64,000 bases of DNA from CAVVIO01 sp963748095. GTDB lineage: Bacteria > Bacteroidota > Bacteroidia > Bacteroidales > UBA10428. The stretch lies in assembly GCA_963748095.1 (NCBI GenBank), contig CAVVIO010000015.1, forward strand, positions 1 through 64,000, given 5' to 3'. The notes under the pieces are model-generated. The model was not told the origin of the DNA. It was given only the letters and a program-made list of their open reading frames with translations, and made no database searches. The translations under genes and the position numbers were made by a program. Of the stretch, positions 28,406 through 37,395 are shown one piece after another; the first letter of the stretch is position 1; each line of letters begins with the position of its first letter.

Positions 28406-29614
28406 ATGAAAAAGCAAAAAAGCGATCCGGCAACACGGATACAAGACCTCAAGCAATTTGGAGAGTTTGGTGGTGTTAATCCATCCATTACCGATTCATC
28501 TACTTATACTTTTCTTGATCCGGAAAATATGACGGAAACTTTCCTGGGAAATACACACGGTTGTTTTTTATATTCACGTCACTGGAATCCCAGCAATAAA
28601 TACCTGGCAGATGCCATAGCTGCCATGGAAAATATGGAATCGGGATGGATTACGTCTTCGGGAATGGCTGCTATTACCTGCTCCATTTTGCAGCTGTGTA
28701 ATGCAGGTGATCACTTAATTACGGGAGTAACTTCTTATGGTGGGACATACGCATTTTTACATAATTATCTTCCAAAATTCAATATTGAAACAAGTTTTGT
28801 TGATATTACCGATCACGAGAAAGTATTAAAAGCGATTCGTCCCAATACCAAATTAATTTATACCGAATCGGTTACAAATCCGCTATTGCAGGTTGCCGAT
28901 ATTCCTTCTCTGGCTAAGATTGCTCATGATCATCAGATGAAATTATTGGTGGACAATACATTTAGTCCTATGATTTTAACCCCAGCCAATTTGGGTGCTG
29001 ATGTAGTAGTAAACAGCATGACTAAGTTTATAAACGGTAAAAACGATTGCGTTGCTGGCGCGATATGCGGGAGTAATGATTTTATAGAACAACTTTCAGA
29101 TGTTAATACCGGAACAGCTATGTTACTGGGTCCGGTATTGGATCCGATGAGATCCTCGGGAATATTGAAGAATTTACATACGCTGCACATACGCATGAAA
29201 CAACATAGCAAAAATGCGCTTTATCTTGCCACTAAACTGAAAGAAGCCGGAGTAAAAGTGATTTATCCCGGACTAAGTGAACATCCTCAATACGAATTAC
29301 TAACAGCTATAATGAATCCCGGGTATGGGTATGGAGGAATGATGGCTATTGAACTTGATTCGGTTGAAGAAGCTGGTAAGCTAATGGTTACCATGCAGGA
29401 AAGGGGGGTTGGTTATCTTGCTGTTAGCCTGGGGTATTTTAAAACCTTGTTCAGCAATTCAGGAAAAAGTACTTCTTCCGAAATTCCTAAAGAAGTGCAA
29501 CGAATGATGGGATTATCAGAAGGGCTCATTCGGTTTTCTGTAGGTCTGGATAATGATATAGAAAGAACTTTCACTAATCTGTTTCAATCGCTTAAAAAAC
29601 ATAAAATAATTTAA
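28406..29614 (+). CDS. PLP-dependent trans-sulfuration family enzyme
   Basis: The 402-residue protein is a Cys/Met-metabolism PLP enzyme (fold type I: cystathionine gamma-synthase, gamma- or beta-lyase, methionine gamma-lyase). The PLP lysine is Lys207 in NSMTKFINGK, with SSGMAAITCSILQL as the phosphate-binding loop and LLVDNTFSP carrying the PLP-pyridine Asp. TGAMLLGP-like and FRLSVGLE-like regions are present as GTAMLLGPV and IRFSVGLD. Family membership is certain; the exact reaction is not, although overall pattern recalls methionine gamma-lyase-like proteins. No SAM riboswitch was seen upstream, unlike metH, so it is not obviously co-regulated with methionine synthesis. Single gene. Confidence 0.88.
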   Translation: MKKQKSDPATRIQDLKQFGEFGGVNPSITDSSTYTFLDPENMTETFLGNTHGCFLYSRHWNPSNKYLADAIAAMENMESGWITSSGMAAITCSILQLCNAGDHLITGVTSYGGTYAFLHNYLPKFNIETSFVDITDHEKVLKAIRPNTKLIYTESVTNPLLQVADIPSLAKIAHDHQMKLLVDNTFSPMILTPANLGADVVVNSMTKFINGKNDCVAGAICGSNDFIEQLSDVNTGTAMLLGPVLDPMRSSGILKNLHTLHIRMKQHSKNALYLATKLKEAGVKVIYPGLSEHPQYELLTAIMNPGYGYGGMMAIELDSVEEAGKLMVTMQERGVGYLAVSLGYFKTLFSNSGKSTSSEIPKEVQRMMGLSEGLIRFSVGLDNDIERTFTNLFQSLKKHKII

Positions 29615-29930
29615 ATACATATACTTTTATAAATTCCCGTATTTTATTGTATTGATTATCATAAAATGATAATTATTCGTTTAATCAATGATACTAATTT
29701 ACAATTTTGTACAGTTAACAAACATTTCAGAAATATAATCTATAAAAACATTAGTTGCGCTCTGATAATTTTCGATAATTATATGCCAAACGAACATTTT
29801 TGGAAATATCCCATAACTTAGTATGTTTTGCTACGTAAAAATTAATTGCTTCAATGTGATTTACAAAAATAATTGGAATAAATTGCACTGAATTTTTTTA
29901 TACCGGTAGGATATTAATCTAATTAATCAG
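29615..29930. other. Intergenic region, no gene recognised
   Basis: The 316 bp between the PLP enzyme and the PAS-repeat gene are very AT-rich, with no frame on either strand. A short inverted repeat attatcat/atgataat (about 29656-29674) is the only structure noticed; its role is unknown. Confidence 0.5.
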
Positions 29931-32900
29931 ATGAAAATGAATAAATTAACTCAAACTATTATCACAGTTTTTTTTATTCAATTAGTTAGCTGGACAACAT
30001 TTCCGGCTCTTGCTAATACGGAGGTGTCTTCTGTGATAAGTTCAACATCACAGACTGAAATTCAGAACACAGGAGAAACGGATACTAGCTCAATGTCAAC
30101 TTCGGGTATAAATGTATCCGGCAAATCAGATAAGTTGAAAGGAGAAAAGGCACAGCCATCAAATGTAAATTCAGCATCAAAGTATAGTACTGATAATATG
30201 ATTCGTTTTTATCAGAAATGGTGGTTTTCATTGCTGATTATACTATTAATTTCACCTTTTATATGGAAATATTTACAAAAAAGGGAGATGAAATTCAGTA
30301 ATGATATTGATTCTTTTAAAAAACAGAATGATGATTTAACATTAGCATTGAAAGAAAAAGATAATTATTATAAGGAACAGGAAAAAAATGTCGAAGAAAA
30401 GTTATTGGAAGAAGAAAAACTTAAATTTCAGGCAACAGGACTTGCTAAGTTTTCAGAATTAATTTCAAATAACAGGAATGATTTAAAAAAGCTCGGACAG
30501 AGTATAATCTGTGAACTGGTGGAATATGTAGGAGCTCATTCAGGTACTATTTATATTGCAAATGAGAATGAAAACGGAGAAACGTTACTGGAGATGTTAA
30601 GTGCCTATGCACCAAGTGTCGAGCAAATAAAAGAAAAGATCCATCCTGGGGAAGGATATGTAGGGGCCTGTTATAAAGAAGGTATTGTTATGGAAATTGA
30701 TGATATTCCTGAAACTTATGCCAAGATAACATCGGGATTGGGCGGAACACTCCCCAGGTATATTACTTTTATTCCACTTCTGCAGGATGACGAAAAACTG
30801 GGCATTATTGAAATTGCGTCATTAAAAAAAATTGAGTCCTACAAGCTGGAATTTGTAAAAAATTTATCACGCGATGTTGCTTCCAGTATAGCTATTAAAC
30901 GCGCAAATGAAAAAATGCAGGAGATGCTTGAAAGATCGAGAGCTCAGGCAGAAGAGTTACAGGCACAGGAAGAGGAGATGCGGCAAAATATGGAAGAAAT
31001 GCAGGCAACTCAGGAAGAACTTAAGAGACAGGCAGAGATTAATAAAAAAATGCAGGAGGATCTTGAAAAAGAAAAATATCTGACAGACACATTACTGGGA
31101 AATATTCCAGAATCAATTTATTTTAAGGATCTGGAGAGTAAGTTTATAAAGAGCAGCAATTCAATGGCCAAATTATTTGGTTTATCATCTCCGGCTGATT
31201 TGATCGGGAAATCAGATTTTGATTTCTTTGATGATGAGCATGCAAAACCAGCCTATGAGGGTGAACAGCGGATTATAAAAACCGGAAAACCAATTATCGA
31301 TTTAGTAGAAAAAGAAGTAAAAAAGGATGGTTCTGTATCGTGGGTAACCACCACAAAAATGCCATTAAAAGATCAGAGTGGGAAAATAGTCGGAACCTTT
31401 GGCATCTCAAAGGATATTACCGAACAAAAGAAAATGGAAATGGATGTCATTGAGAAAAATGAAGCTCTTCAGGCACAGGAAGAAGAATTGCGTCAGAACC
31501 TTGAAGAAATGCATACTATCCAGGAGGACCTTGCAGCGTAATATTGCCGAGAATAATAAGATGCAAGAGGCACTTTTAAAAGAAAAAGCCCTGATGGATG
31601 CCATGATGAATAATATACCAGATTATATCTATTTTAAAGACAAGGATAGTAAATTCATTCGTATTAGTCAGTCTATGTTGAAATTGTTTCCGATAAATAA
31701 CCTGGAAGAAATGATCGGTAAATCCGATTTCGATTTTCATAAAAAAGAAGTGGCACAGGTTTATTATGATGAAGAACAAAAAATTATTAAAACCGGGAAA
31801 GGTTTTGCAAATAAAATTGTTCATGAATTGACGAAAAATGGAGTTGACCAGTGGGTGTCCATCACTAAGTTGCCTTTATATGACGAAAAAGGAAATTGTA
31901 TAGGGACATTTGGAACATCCAAAGATATTACTTCAATCAAGGAATTAGAGATGGAGACAAAAGAAAGAAATGAAGAACTGGCATCACAGGAAGAAGAATT
32001 GCGGCAGAACCTTGAAGAAATGCAAACCATCCAGGAAGAACTTGCAAAAGAAAAATATCTGACGGATACATTACTGGGAAATATTCCCGAATCGATTTAT
32101 TTTAAGGATCTGGAGAGTAAGTTTATAAAGAGCAGCAATTCAATGGCCAAATTATTTGGTTTATCATCTCCGGCTGATTTGATCGGGAAATCAGATTTTG
32201 ATTTCTTTGGCGAGGAGCATGCGAGACCTGCCTATGAGGATGAACAGCGGATTATAAAAACCGGAAAACCAATTATCGATTTAGTAGAAAAAGAAGTAAA
32301 AAAGGATGGTTCTGTATCGTGGGTAACCACAACAAAAATGCCTTTAAAAGATCAGAATGGGAAAATAGTCGGAACATTTGGCATCTCAAAAGATATTACA
32401 GAACAGCGGAAAATAGAGATAGATATTGTTGAGAAAAATGAAGCACTTCAGGCCCAGGAAGAAGAATTAAGACAAAATCTCGAAGAAATGCAAACCATCC
32501 AGGAAGATCTTCAACGAAATATTGCAGAGAATGAAAAAATGCAGCAGGATCTCAGAAAAGAAAAGGCATTAATGGATGCCTTAATGAATAATTTACCGGA
32601 TTATATTTACTTCAAGGATAAAGAATGTAAATTCCTTCGCATTAGTGAATCGATGAAACGAATTTTTAATGTATCGGATCCGAATGAGATGATCGGCAAG
32701 TCAGACTTTGATTTTATAGATAAAGAAACAGCTCAAAAATATTTTAACGAAGAACAAGAGATCATCCAAAAGGGTAAAAGTATAATCGATACCATAAAAC
32801 ACGAGACATTTGAAAATGGCACTGAACAGTGGTCGGCAATTACAAAAATGCCGCTGGTAGATGAAAAGGGTGAACCCATTGGTATATTTGGGATTACAAA

Positions 32901-33120
32901 AGATGTTACCTCAATAAAACAACTGGAAATTGAGGCTAAAGAGCAGAATGAGGAACTGGCCTCTCAGGAAGAAGAATTACGACAGAACCTCGAGGAGATG
33001 CAAACTATCCAGGAAGATTTGCATAAACAACTACAGGAAAAAGAAAAATTAAAAGCAGAGTTTGAACGCCAGGAAAAAGAATTGAAAAAGCAAATTCAAC
33101 TGTTAAAATCAGCAAAATAG
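29931..33120 (+). CDS. Membrane GAF/multi-PAS sensor without output domain (reading frame interrupted)
   Basis: Two frames form one protein of about 1062 residues. It has an N-terminal signal-like helix (residues 5-25), a periplasmic Ser/Thr-rich linker and a second membrane helix (WWFSLLIILLISPFIW, about 98-113). A GAF domain follows (about 165-325), then four PAS domains separated by glutamate-rich coiled coils (EEELRQNLEEMQTIQE). PAS1 (31071-31430) and PAS3 (32050-32409) are nearly identical in DNA; PAS2 and PAS4 form a second, more diverged pair. The frame break is an extra G at about 31533: without it the text reads TIQEDLQRNIAEN, as in the later copy. No kinase, cyclase, HD-GYP or methyl-accepting domain follows; the protein ends in a coiled coil. 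It may act as a scaffold or trans-partner for a separate kinase (inference). Confidence 0.85.
31071..31430 (+). repeat. Intragenic duplicate, copy 1 (PAS1)
   Basis: These 360 bp match 32050-32409 almost base for base, with two uninterrupted identical stretches of roughly 100 bp each. Together with the following PAS2/coiled-coil segment they form a unit repeated at a spacing of 979 bp, which is 326 codons plus the one inserted base at about 31533. Confidence 0.9.
32050..32409 (+). repeat. Intragenic duplicate, copy 2 (PAS3)
   Basis: Second copy of the 360-bp PAS segment of 31071-31430. Differences cluster in the DDEHAKP/EEHARP part and at synonymous sites near the ends, implying recent duplication or gene conversion. 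Confidence 0.9.
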
Positions 33121-33213
33121 TTTATTCCAATTTACACAATATAGAGGTGGAACTGAACTATTTGCTTTAGTGGATTGCACTGACATGCAATTTTTCACTT
33201 ATCGTTTATCATA

Positions 33214-33246
33214 GAAACCCGGGTTTTCGTCCGGGATTTCTTTTTT
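33214..33246 (+). terminator. Rho-independent terminator after the PAS gene
   Basis: Stem gaaacccgg / ccgggatttc (one bulged base) with a loop of about seven bases is followed by TTTTTT at 33241-33246. It lies 94 bp past the PAS-gene stop. Confidence 0.75.
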
Positions 33247-33360
33247 CACCCGAAAGCCTTGAATAATTTATTTCAATGAAAGGAATTCTTCTTTGGAATG
33301 AATTTAAACAATTCCCTGCACATGTTGTTTATTAATAAAATTGAAAAAAAGGAGGTTATT

Positions 33361-33942
33361 ATGGCTTTTACATTGCAAATAGGGGAAAAAGCACCTTTCT
33401 TTGATTTACCGGCAACAGACGGGAAGAATTATAAATTGACCGACTTCGATAGCTCGAAATACCTGGTGGTATTTTTTACCTGTAATCATTGTCCTTATGT
33501 GTTGGGGTCAGATGAGCTGACGCGTACAACCGTAAATAAATTTGCTCAGGCCGGAGTGAGGTTTGTTGCTATCAATTCGAACAGTGCCAATACTTATGAA
33601 GAAGACGACTTTGATCACATGGTGAAACGTATGGAAGAACATAAATTTCCATGGATTTATCTCAGAGACGAAACACAGGATATTGCATTGAAATACGGAG
33701 CGTTGCGAACACCACATTTTTATGTTTTCGATGAAAACCGGAATCTGGTGTATACAGGAAGAGCAGTAGATAATCCGCGGGATGTGTCGAAGGTAACGGA
33801 GAATGACCTCGAAAGGGCGCTAACCGAGCTTACTGCCGGAAAACAAATCAGTGTAAATCAAACAAATCCCATTGGCTGTAATGTAAAATGGGAAGGTAAA
33901 GAAAAACACTGGATGCCTGCTGAGGCTTGTGATCTGGTATGA
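33361..33942 (+). CDS. Thioredoxin-family (AhpC/TSA-like) protein
   Basis: This 193-residue protein is a cytoplasmic peroxiredoxin/thioredoxin-fold member. Its motifs are FTCNHCPYV (Cys41-x-x-Cys44), PATDGKNYKLTDF at the start and the cis-Pro segment RTPHFYVFD. A rare strong Shine-Dalgarno, ggagg at 33351-33355 and five bases before ATG 33361, fixes the start; the longer frame from 33298 is rejected. The C-terminus has an extra NPIGCNVKWEGKEKHW extension with a further cysteine, typical of this redoxin subfamily (thioredoxin family protein of about 190 residues). It is single, with a bidirectional terminator downstream. The natural reductant or peroxide substrate is not deducible. Confidence 0.88.
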   Translation: MAFTLQIGEKAPFFDLPATDGKNYKLTDFDSSKYLVVFFTCNHCPYVLGSDELTRTTVNKFAQAGVRFVAINSNSANTYEEDDFDHMVKRMEEHKFPWIYLRDETQDIALKYGALRTPHFYVFDENRNLVYTGRAVDNPRDVSKVTENDLERALTELTAGKQISVNQTNPIGCNVKWEGKEKHWMPAEACDLV

Positions 33943-34026
33943 TGCCCATAAGATATGGATACCAGCATGTGAGATGACTAATAAAGCAAATTATAATAAG
34001 ATTTATCTACTTGTCCTTTTTAATAC

Positions 34027-34066
34027 AATAAAACCCAATTAGTTCTGAAGAACTTTTTGGGTTTTA
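34027..34066. terminator. Bidirectional terminator
   Basis: Stem-loop with arms aataaaaccca and tgggttttatt plus an inner agttc/gaact stem around TGAA sits between the convergent thioredoxin-family and DHODH-like genes. A-tract and T-tract flank it on both sides. Confidence 0.75.
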
Positions 34067-34113
34067 TTTTTAATATTATGTAACTCTTCTTATAATAAAA
34101 AAGGTTCGAAATA

Positions 34114-35109
34114 TTACTGCTGATAACCTCTGAAGTATTTCATAAACTGCACCCGTTCGAAAGCTGCCGGATTACTGCTTTTAGCCTGGCTTAATTTACC
34201 CTGGAAATCCCGGATTGATTTAAACCCTTTTTTATCCATCCATTCTTCCAGTTCATCCAGCATTTCACCTATGTGCTGTGAACCCTTACGATAAATGACG
34301 GAAGCAATTTCAACTGCGTTTGCACCAGCCAGTAACTGTTTGATCAACCCTTCTCCATCATGTACTCCTGTCGAAGCGGCCAGGTCGCAACTTACCCTTT
34401 CGGCCATAATTGCTATCCAGCGGAGTGATAAATGGATATCGGACGGATTGCTTAATACACTGCCTGATGTAATTTCGAGTGTATCCAGGTCAAAGTCGGG
34501 ATTATAAAAACGGTTAAATAAGACCATGCCCTTAATTCCAGTTTCTGAAATCTCTTGTAGATGTGTAGCCAGATTTGAAAAATAATAACTTAGCTTCACT
34601 ATAATTGGAATTTTAACCTGCTTTTGAACTTCCCGGATTATTTCAAAATACACTTTTTCATTCTCTTCGCCGGAGCGGTTTAAATCACTGGGTAAAATGA
34701 AAATATTCAGTTCGAGGGCATCGGCGCCTGCTGTTTCTATTTGTTTTGGAAAATAGGTCCATTGTTGTGAGGTAATGCAATTAATGCTGGCAATAACTGG
34801 AATGTTAACAGAATATTTGGCTTTTTCAATGAGTTTAAGATATTGTTGAGTGCTTTCTTCGGTCAGGTCCGTATTTTCATAGAATTCAAGTGTTTCAGGG
34901 TAAAGAAAGGTTTCGGAACTCATCGATTTGAGCTGGGCTTTCATTTCCCGAAGAATTTCCTCTTCGAATAACGATTTTAGTACAACAGCCGCTGCACCTT
35001 TATTTTCCAGTTCAATAATTCCATCAAGAGAATCAGTGAGTCCGGAGCTTCCAATAATAATCGGATTTTTTAGTTGTAAACCGGCAAAAGTAGTTGTAAG
35101 ATCAGCCAT
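34114..35109 (-). CDS. Dihydroorotate dehydrogenase-like FMN protein
   Basis: The 331-residue protein has the TIM-barrel pattern of class 1 dihydroorotate dehydrogenases: KNPIIIGSSGLTDS (FMN phosphate region), VIASINCITSQQW, DALELNIFILPSD, KIPIIVKLSYYFSNL with the FMN-contacting Lys, and LAASTGVHDGEGLIKQLLAGANAVEI. The segment that carries the catalytic Cys/Ser in true PyrD is not clearly conserved, and the Bacteroidota group called dihydroorotate dehydrogenase-like protein is of unproven function. No pyrimidine genes are adjacent. I therefore do not give the symbol pyrD. Cytoplasmic, probably FMN-dependent. Confidence 0.82.
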   Translation of the reverse strand: MADLTTTFAGLQLKNPIIIGSSGLTDSLDGIIELENKGAAAVVLKSLFEEEILREMKAQLKSMSSETFLYPETLEFYENTDLTEESTQQYLKLIEKAKYSVNIPVIASINCITSQQWTYFPKQIETAGADALELNIFILPSDLNRSGEENEKVYFEIIREVQKQVKIPIIVKLSYYFSNLATHLQEISETGIKGMVLFNRFYNPDFDLDTLEITSGSVLSNPSDIHLSLRWIAIMAERVSCDLAASTGVHDGEGLIKQLLAGANAVEIASVIYRKGSQHIGEMLDELEEWMDKKGFKSIRDFQGKLSQAKSSNPAAFERVQFMKYFRGYQQ

Positions 35110-35376
35110 TTTATTTCAATTTTATGTTGTGTTTAACAAATTTATATTTTTTTTGTTTGAATCTGGTTATATGAAAATAATATATACTTGAATTTTTAAA
35201 ATTTGCAGTGTGTTTTGAACTTTTAATATGCTTTTATCTTTATCTTTACATTTTTATTAACAAGCTGGAATTTAATACTCTTAAGGTTTTTTTTGGATAT
35301 TTGGCTAATTATTAACAATACAGGAATAACTTTTTCAGGCAATTTACCGTAGATTCATGTTTTAAAATGTAAAGGG

Positions 35377-35850
35377 ATGAAGTACAGATTAATCATTATC
35401 ATTTTTATTTCCGGATTATTTTTTCAGAGTTGTAATTATTTCAAAAAGCACCGGCTTTTTTCTAAAAAAGTAGATACAATTCAGGAGGTTAAACCAGAGA
35501 CTAGACAGGAACCGATGATAGATACAACAGTATATTCTCAACCAGCAGTTCAGGAACCGGTTGCTACTGCTGAAAAAACGAATACTTCAACACAGACCAA
35601 TGATTTTAATGCATCCAGTGGGAAACGCTATTTTATGATAGTCGGAAGTTTTCTTGATCAGAAGAATGCGGAAAGGTATGCCCAAAAGCTTCAGAATATG
35701 GGATATACACCGGAGATAATTAACGATGCAAGCAATGGATTTCACAGGGTTTCTGCCCGGTCGTATGACAATTTTAAAAACGGAATCAGCGAGATTCCTG
35801 AGTTCAGATCATCGGTGGCAACGAAAGCCTGGGTACATGTAAAAAAATAA
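35377..35850 (+). CDS. SPOR-domain lipoprotein
   Basis: The 157-residue product starts with a lipoprotein signal peptide (IIIIFISGLFFQSC, Cys19). A low-complexity linker (about 30-88) follows, and then a C-terminal SPOR domain (RYFMIVGSFLDQKNAERYAQ to the end, about 85-157). SPOR domains bind denuded peptidoglycan strands, often at the division site, so the protein probably links the outer membrane to the cell wall or takes part in division (family knowledge). It is monocistronic with a palindromic terminator right after the stop. Confidence 0.88.
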   Translation: MKYRLIIIIFISGLFFQSCNYFKKHRLFSKKVDTIQEVKPETRQEPMIDTTVYSQPAVQEPVATAEKTNTSTQTNDFNASSGKRYFMIVGSFLDQKNAERYAQKLQNMGYTPEIINDASNGFHRVSARSYDNFKNGISEIPEFRSSVATKAWVHVKK

Positions 35851-35880
35851 GCGAAATAATTATTTCGCTTATTAAATTTT
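35847..35880. terminator. Bidirectional terminator
   Basis: A perfect 28-bp palindrome with half-site aataagcgaaataa (35847-35860) is followed by aaatttt. It starts within the SPOR gene stop and lies between the convergent SPOR and PFK genes. It can fold with an A-tract on one side and a T-tract on the other. Confidence 0.7.
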
Positions 35881-35899
35881 CCCAATAAATTATTATTTC

Positions 35900-37108
35900 T
35901 TAATTGGATCCGGTCATGATAAATAATGGCTGGAATTCAAAACTTTTATAGTGAGGTCTTAATCTGTCCACGTTATAATGCCTTTTTACATCAACCTGTT
36001 TGTTAGTGCTGGTTACCACATCAATCGGGGCATTATCGTACCGTCCGTTGCGCAATACAACCAAACGTCCGTGAATTCCTTTTAAAATCAGATCGAGGGC
36101 AAGATTACCGTAAGCCATTGGTACGATGGAATCAATTGCATCGGGATCACCGCCACGTACCAGATACCCTAATTGCTGGTTAATTACATTTACAGGTTTT
36201 CCGTTATTAAATTGAGGGGACAATTCTTTTATCTTTTGAGATACATTGTCGCCTATACCTCCTAGTTTTGCATGTCCGTATGCATCGCGTTCCGCCGATC
36301 TGAATGTCATATTTTTATCACCGGCAATCATAGCACCTTCTGATACAAGGACAACAGAATATCTGCTGGGGTTGTGGTTACGGTCATTTACCAGTAATTG
36401 CGTAAGATTTTCCACGTCGAATTTATGTTCGGGAATGACACAACGGTTTGCGGCACCGGCCATGGTAGGAAGCATGGCAGTGAATCCGGCATATCGCCCG
36501 AAAACCTCCAGAACAAGAATCCGTTCATGAGATCCTGCTGAAGTTCTCAACGTATTACACATATGAATAGTACGTGTAACGCATGTACTGAAACCTATGC
36601 AATAATCAGTACCGGGAACATCGTTATCCATCGTTTTAGGAATGGCCACTACTTTTATTCCCTCGGAATATAAGCGCACTCCATAACTTAAGGTGTCATC
36701 GCCGCCAATGGGAATCAAATAATCGATACCCAGGTATTCCAGGTTTTTAATGATCTCCGGGGTGAGATCGTTAACATCTTCTTTATATTTATCGGCATAT
36801 TGAGAAGGAACATTGCTTTTGGGAACATGACTCGGACGTGTACGCGAGGTATGTAAAAATGTACCACCTGTACGGCCTGCTTTATTAACAATTTCTTCAG
36901 AAAGCACCATGTACTTATCACTGTTGTCGGCTTTTTTGTCCCTGACAAACTCCAGGATACCTGCCCAGCCACGACGTAATCCCAGTACCTGGTACCCTTC
37001 CCGTATTGCCCTGATGGTAATGGCTCTGATGGCCGGATTCAATCCGGGTACGTCACCTCCTCCTGTAAGTATGGCTATTGTGCCTTTTTTTCTTTTTATA
37101 TTGACCAT
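35900..37108 (-). CDS. pfkA: 6-phosphofructokinase, pyrophosphate-type residues (paralogue 1)
   Basis: The 402-residue protein is a PFK-A family 6-phosphofructokinase that phosphorylates fructose-6-phosphate at C-1. It shows GGGDVPGLN (16-24), IGGDDTLSYG with the second Asp at 138, the catalytic loop PKTMDND (157-163), and FGRYAGFTAM. In ATP-dependent enzymes the two diagnostic positions are glycines (GGDG and PGTIDND). Here they are Asp and Lys, the combination described for pyrophosphate-dependent enzymes (E. coli positions 104 and 124). PPi is therefore the likely phosphoryl donor and the reaction probably reversible (inference). A second paralogue lies 287 bp upstream on the same strand, but a terminator separates them. 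Confidence 0.9.
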   Translation of the reverse strand: MVNIKRKKGTIAILTGGGDVPGLNPAIRAITIRAIREGYQVLGLRRGWAGILEFVRDKKADNSDKYMVLSEEIVNKAGRTGGTFLHTSRTRPSHVPKSNVPSQYADKYKEDVNDLTPEIIKNLEYLGIDYLIPIGGDDTLSYGVRLYSEGIKVVAIPKTMDNDVPGTDYCIGFSTCVTRTIHMCNTLRTSAGSHERILVLEVFGRYAGFTAMLPTMAGAANRCVIPEHKFDVENLTQLLVNDRNHNPSRYSVVLVSEGAMIAGDKNMTFRSAERDAYGHAKLGGIGDNVSQKIKELSPQFNNGKPVNVINQQLGYLVRGGDPDAIDSIVPMAYGNLALDLILKGIHGRLVVLRNGRYDNAPIDVVTSTNKQVDVKRHYNVDRLRPHYKSFEFQPLFIMTGSN

Positions 37109-37343
37109 GGTTTAGAAGTATTTCAAATTTATTTCCAACGGATGCATAAATATATTAAATTTTTTGTACAAAAATGAATAATTGATTTAATTAGAGTGGT
37201 AATTACCGGTGATGAATAGTAATATATAAATCCAGGGAAATTGACTGTGGTATTTTATTACCTGATAAAAAACTGTTAAAACGGTCTTCGAACAAATTAA
37301 GAAAAGATGTTTTTACGAGTAGGTCGATTCACAAAAAAATAAA

Positions 37344-37376
37344 AAAGCCGGATATTATAGCATCCGGCTTTATTTT
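37344..37376 (-). terminator. Terminator of the upstream PFK gene
   Basis: Hairpin aagccggat / atccggctt with a short loop has a T-rich tail on the minus strand (TTTTTTATTTTTTTG). It lies 20 bp past the stop of the second PFK gene, so the two PFK genes are probably transcribed separately. Confidence 0.8.
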
Positions 37377-37395
37377 AAAAGTTTGTGTTATTCAG

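Noticed and set aside
27744..29614. Two-component pair formed by the receiver protein and the neighbouring gene
   Set aside because: The neighbour on the plus strand is a PLP enzyme, and no histidine kinase exists in the region.
29931..33120. Programmed ribosomal frameshifting in the PAS gene
   Set aside because: The site CTTGCAG is not a slippery heptamer and the homologous place in the second repeat copy lacks the extra G, so an inserted base is simpler.
35847..35874. Perfect palindrome after the SPOR gene as an operator
   Set aside because: It overlaps the stop of a gene, lies between convergent genes and has A/T tails, so it is better read as a bidirectional terminator.
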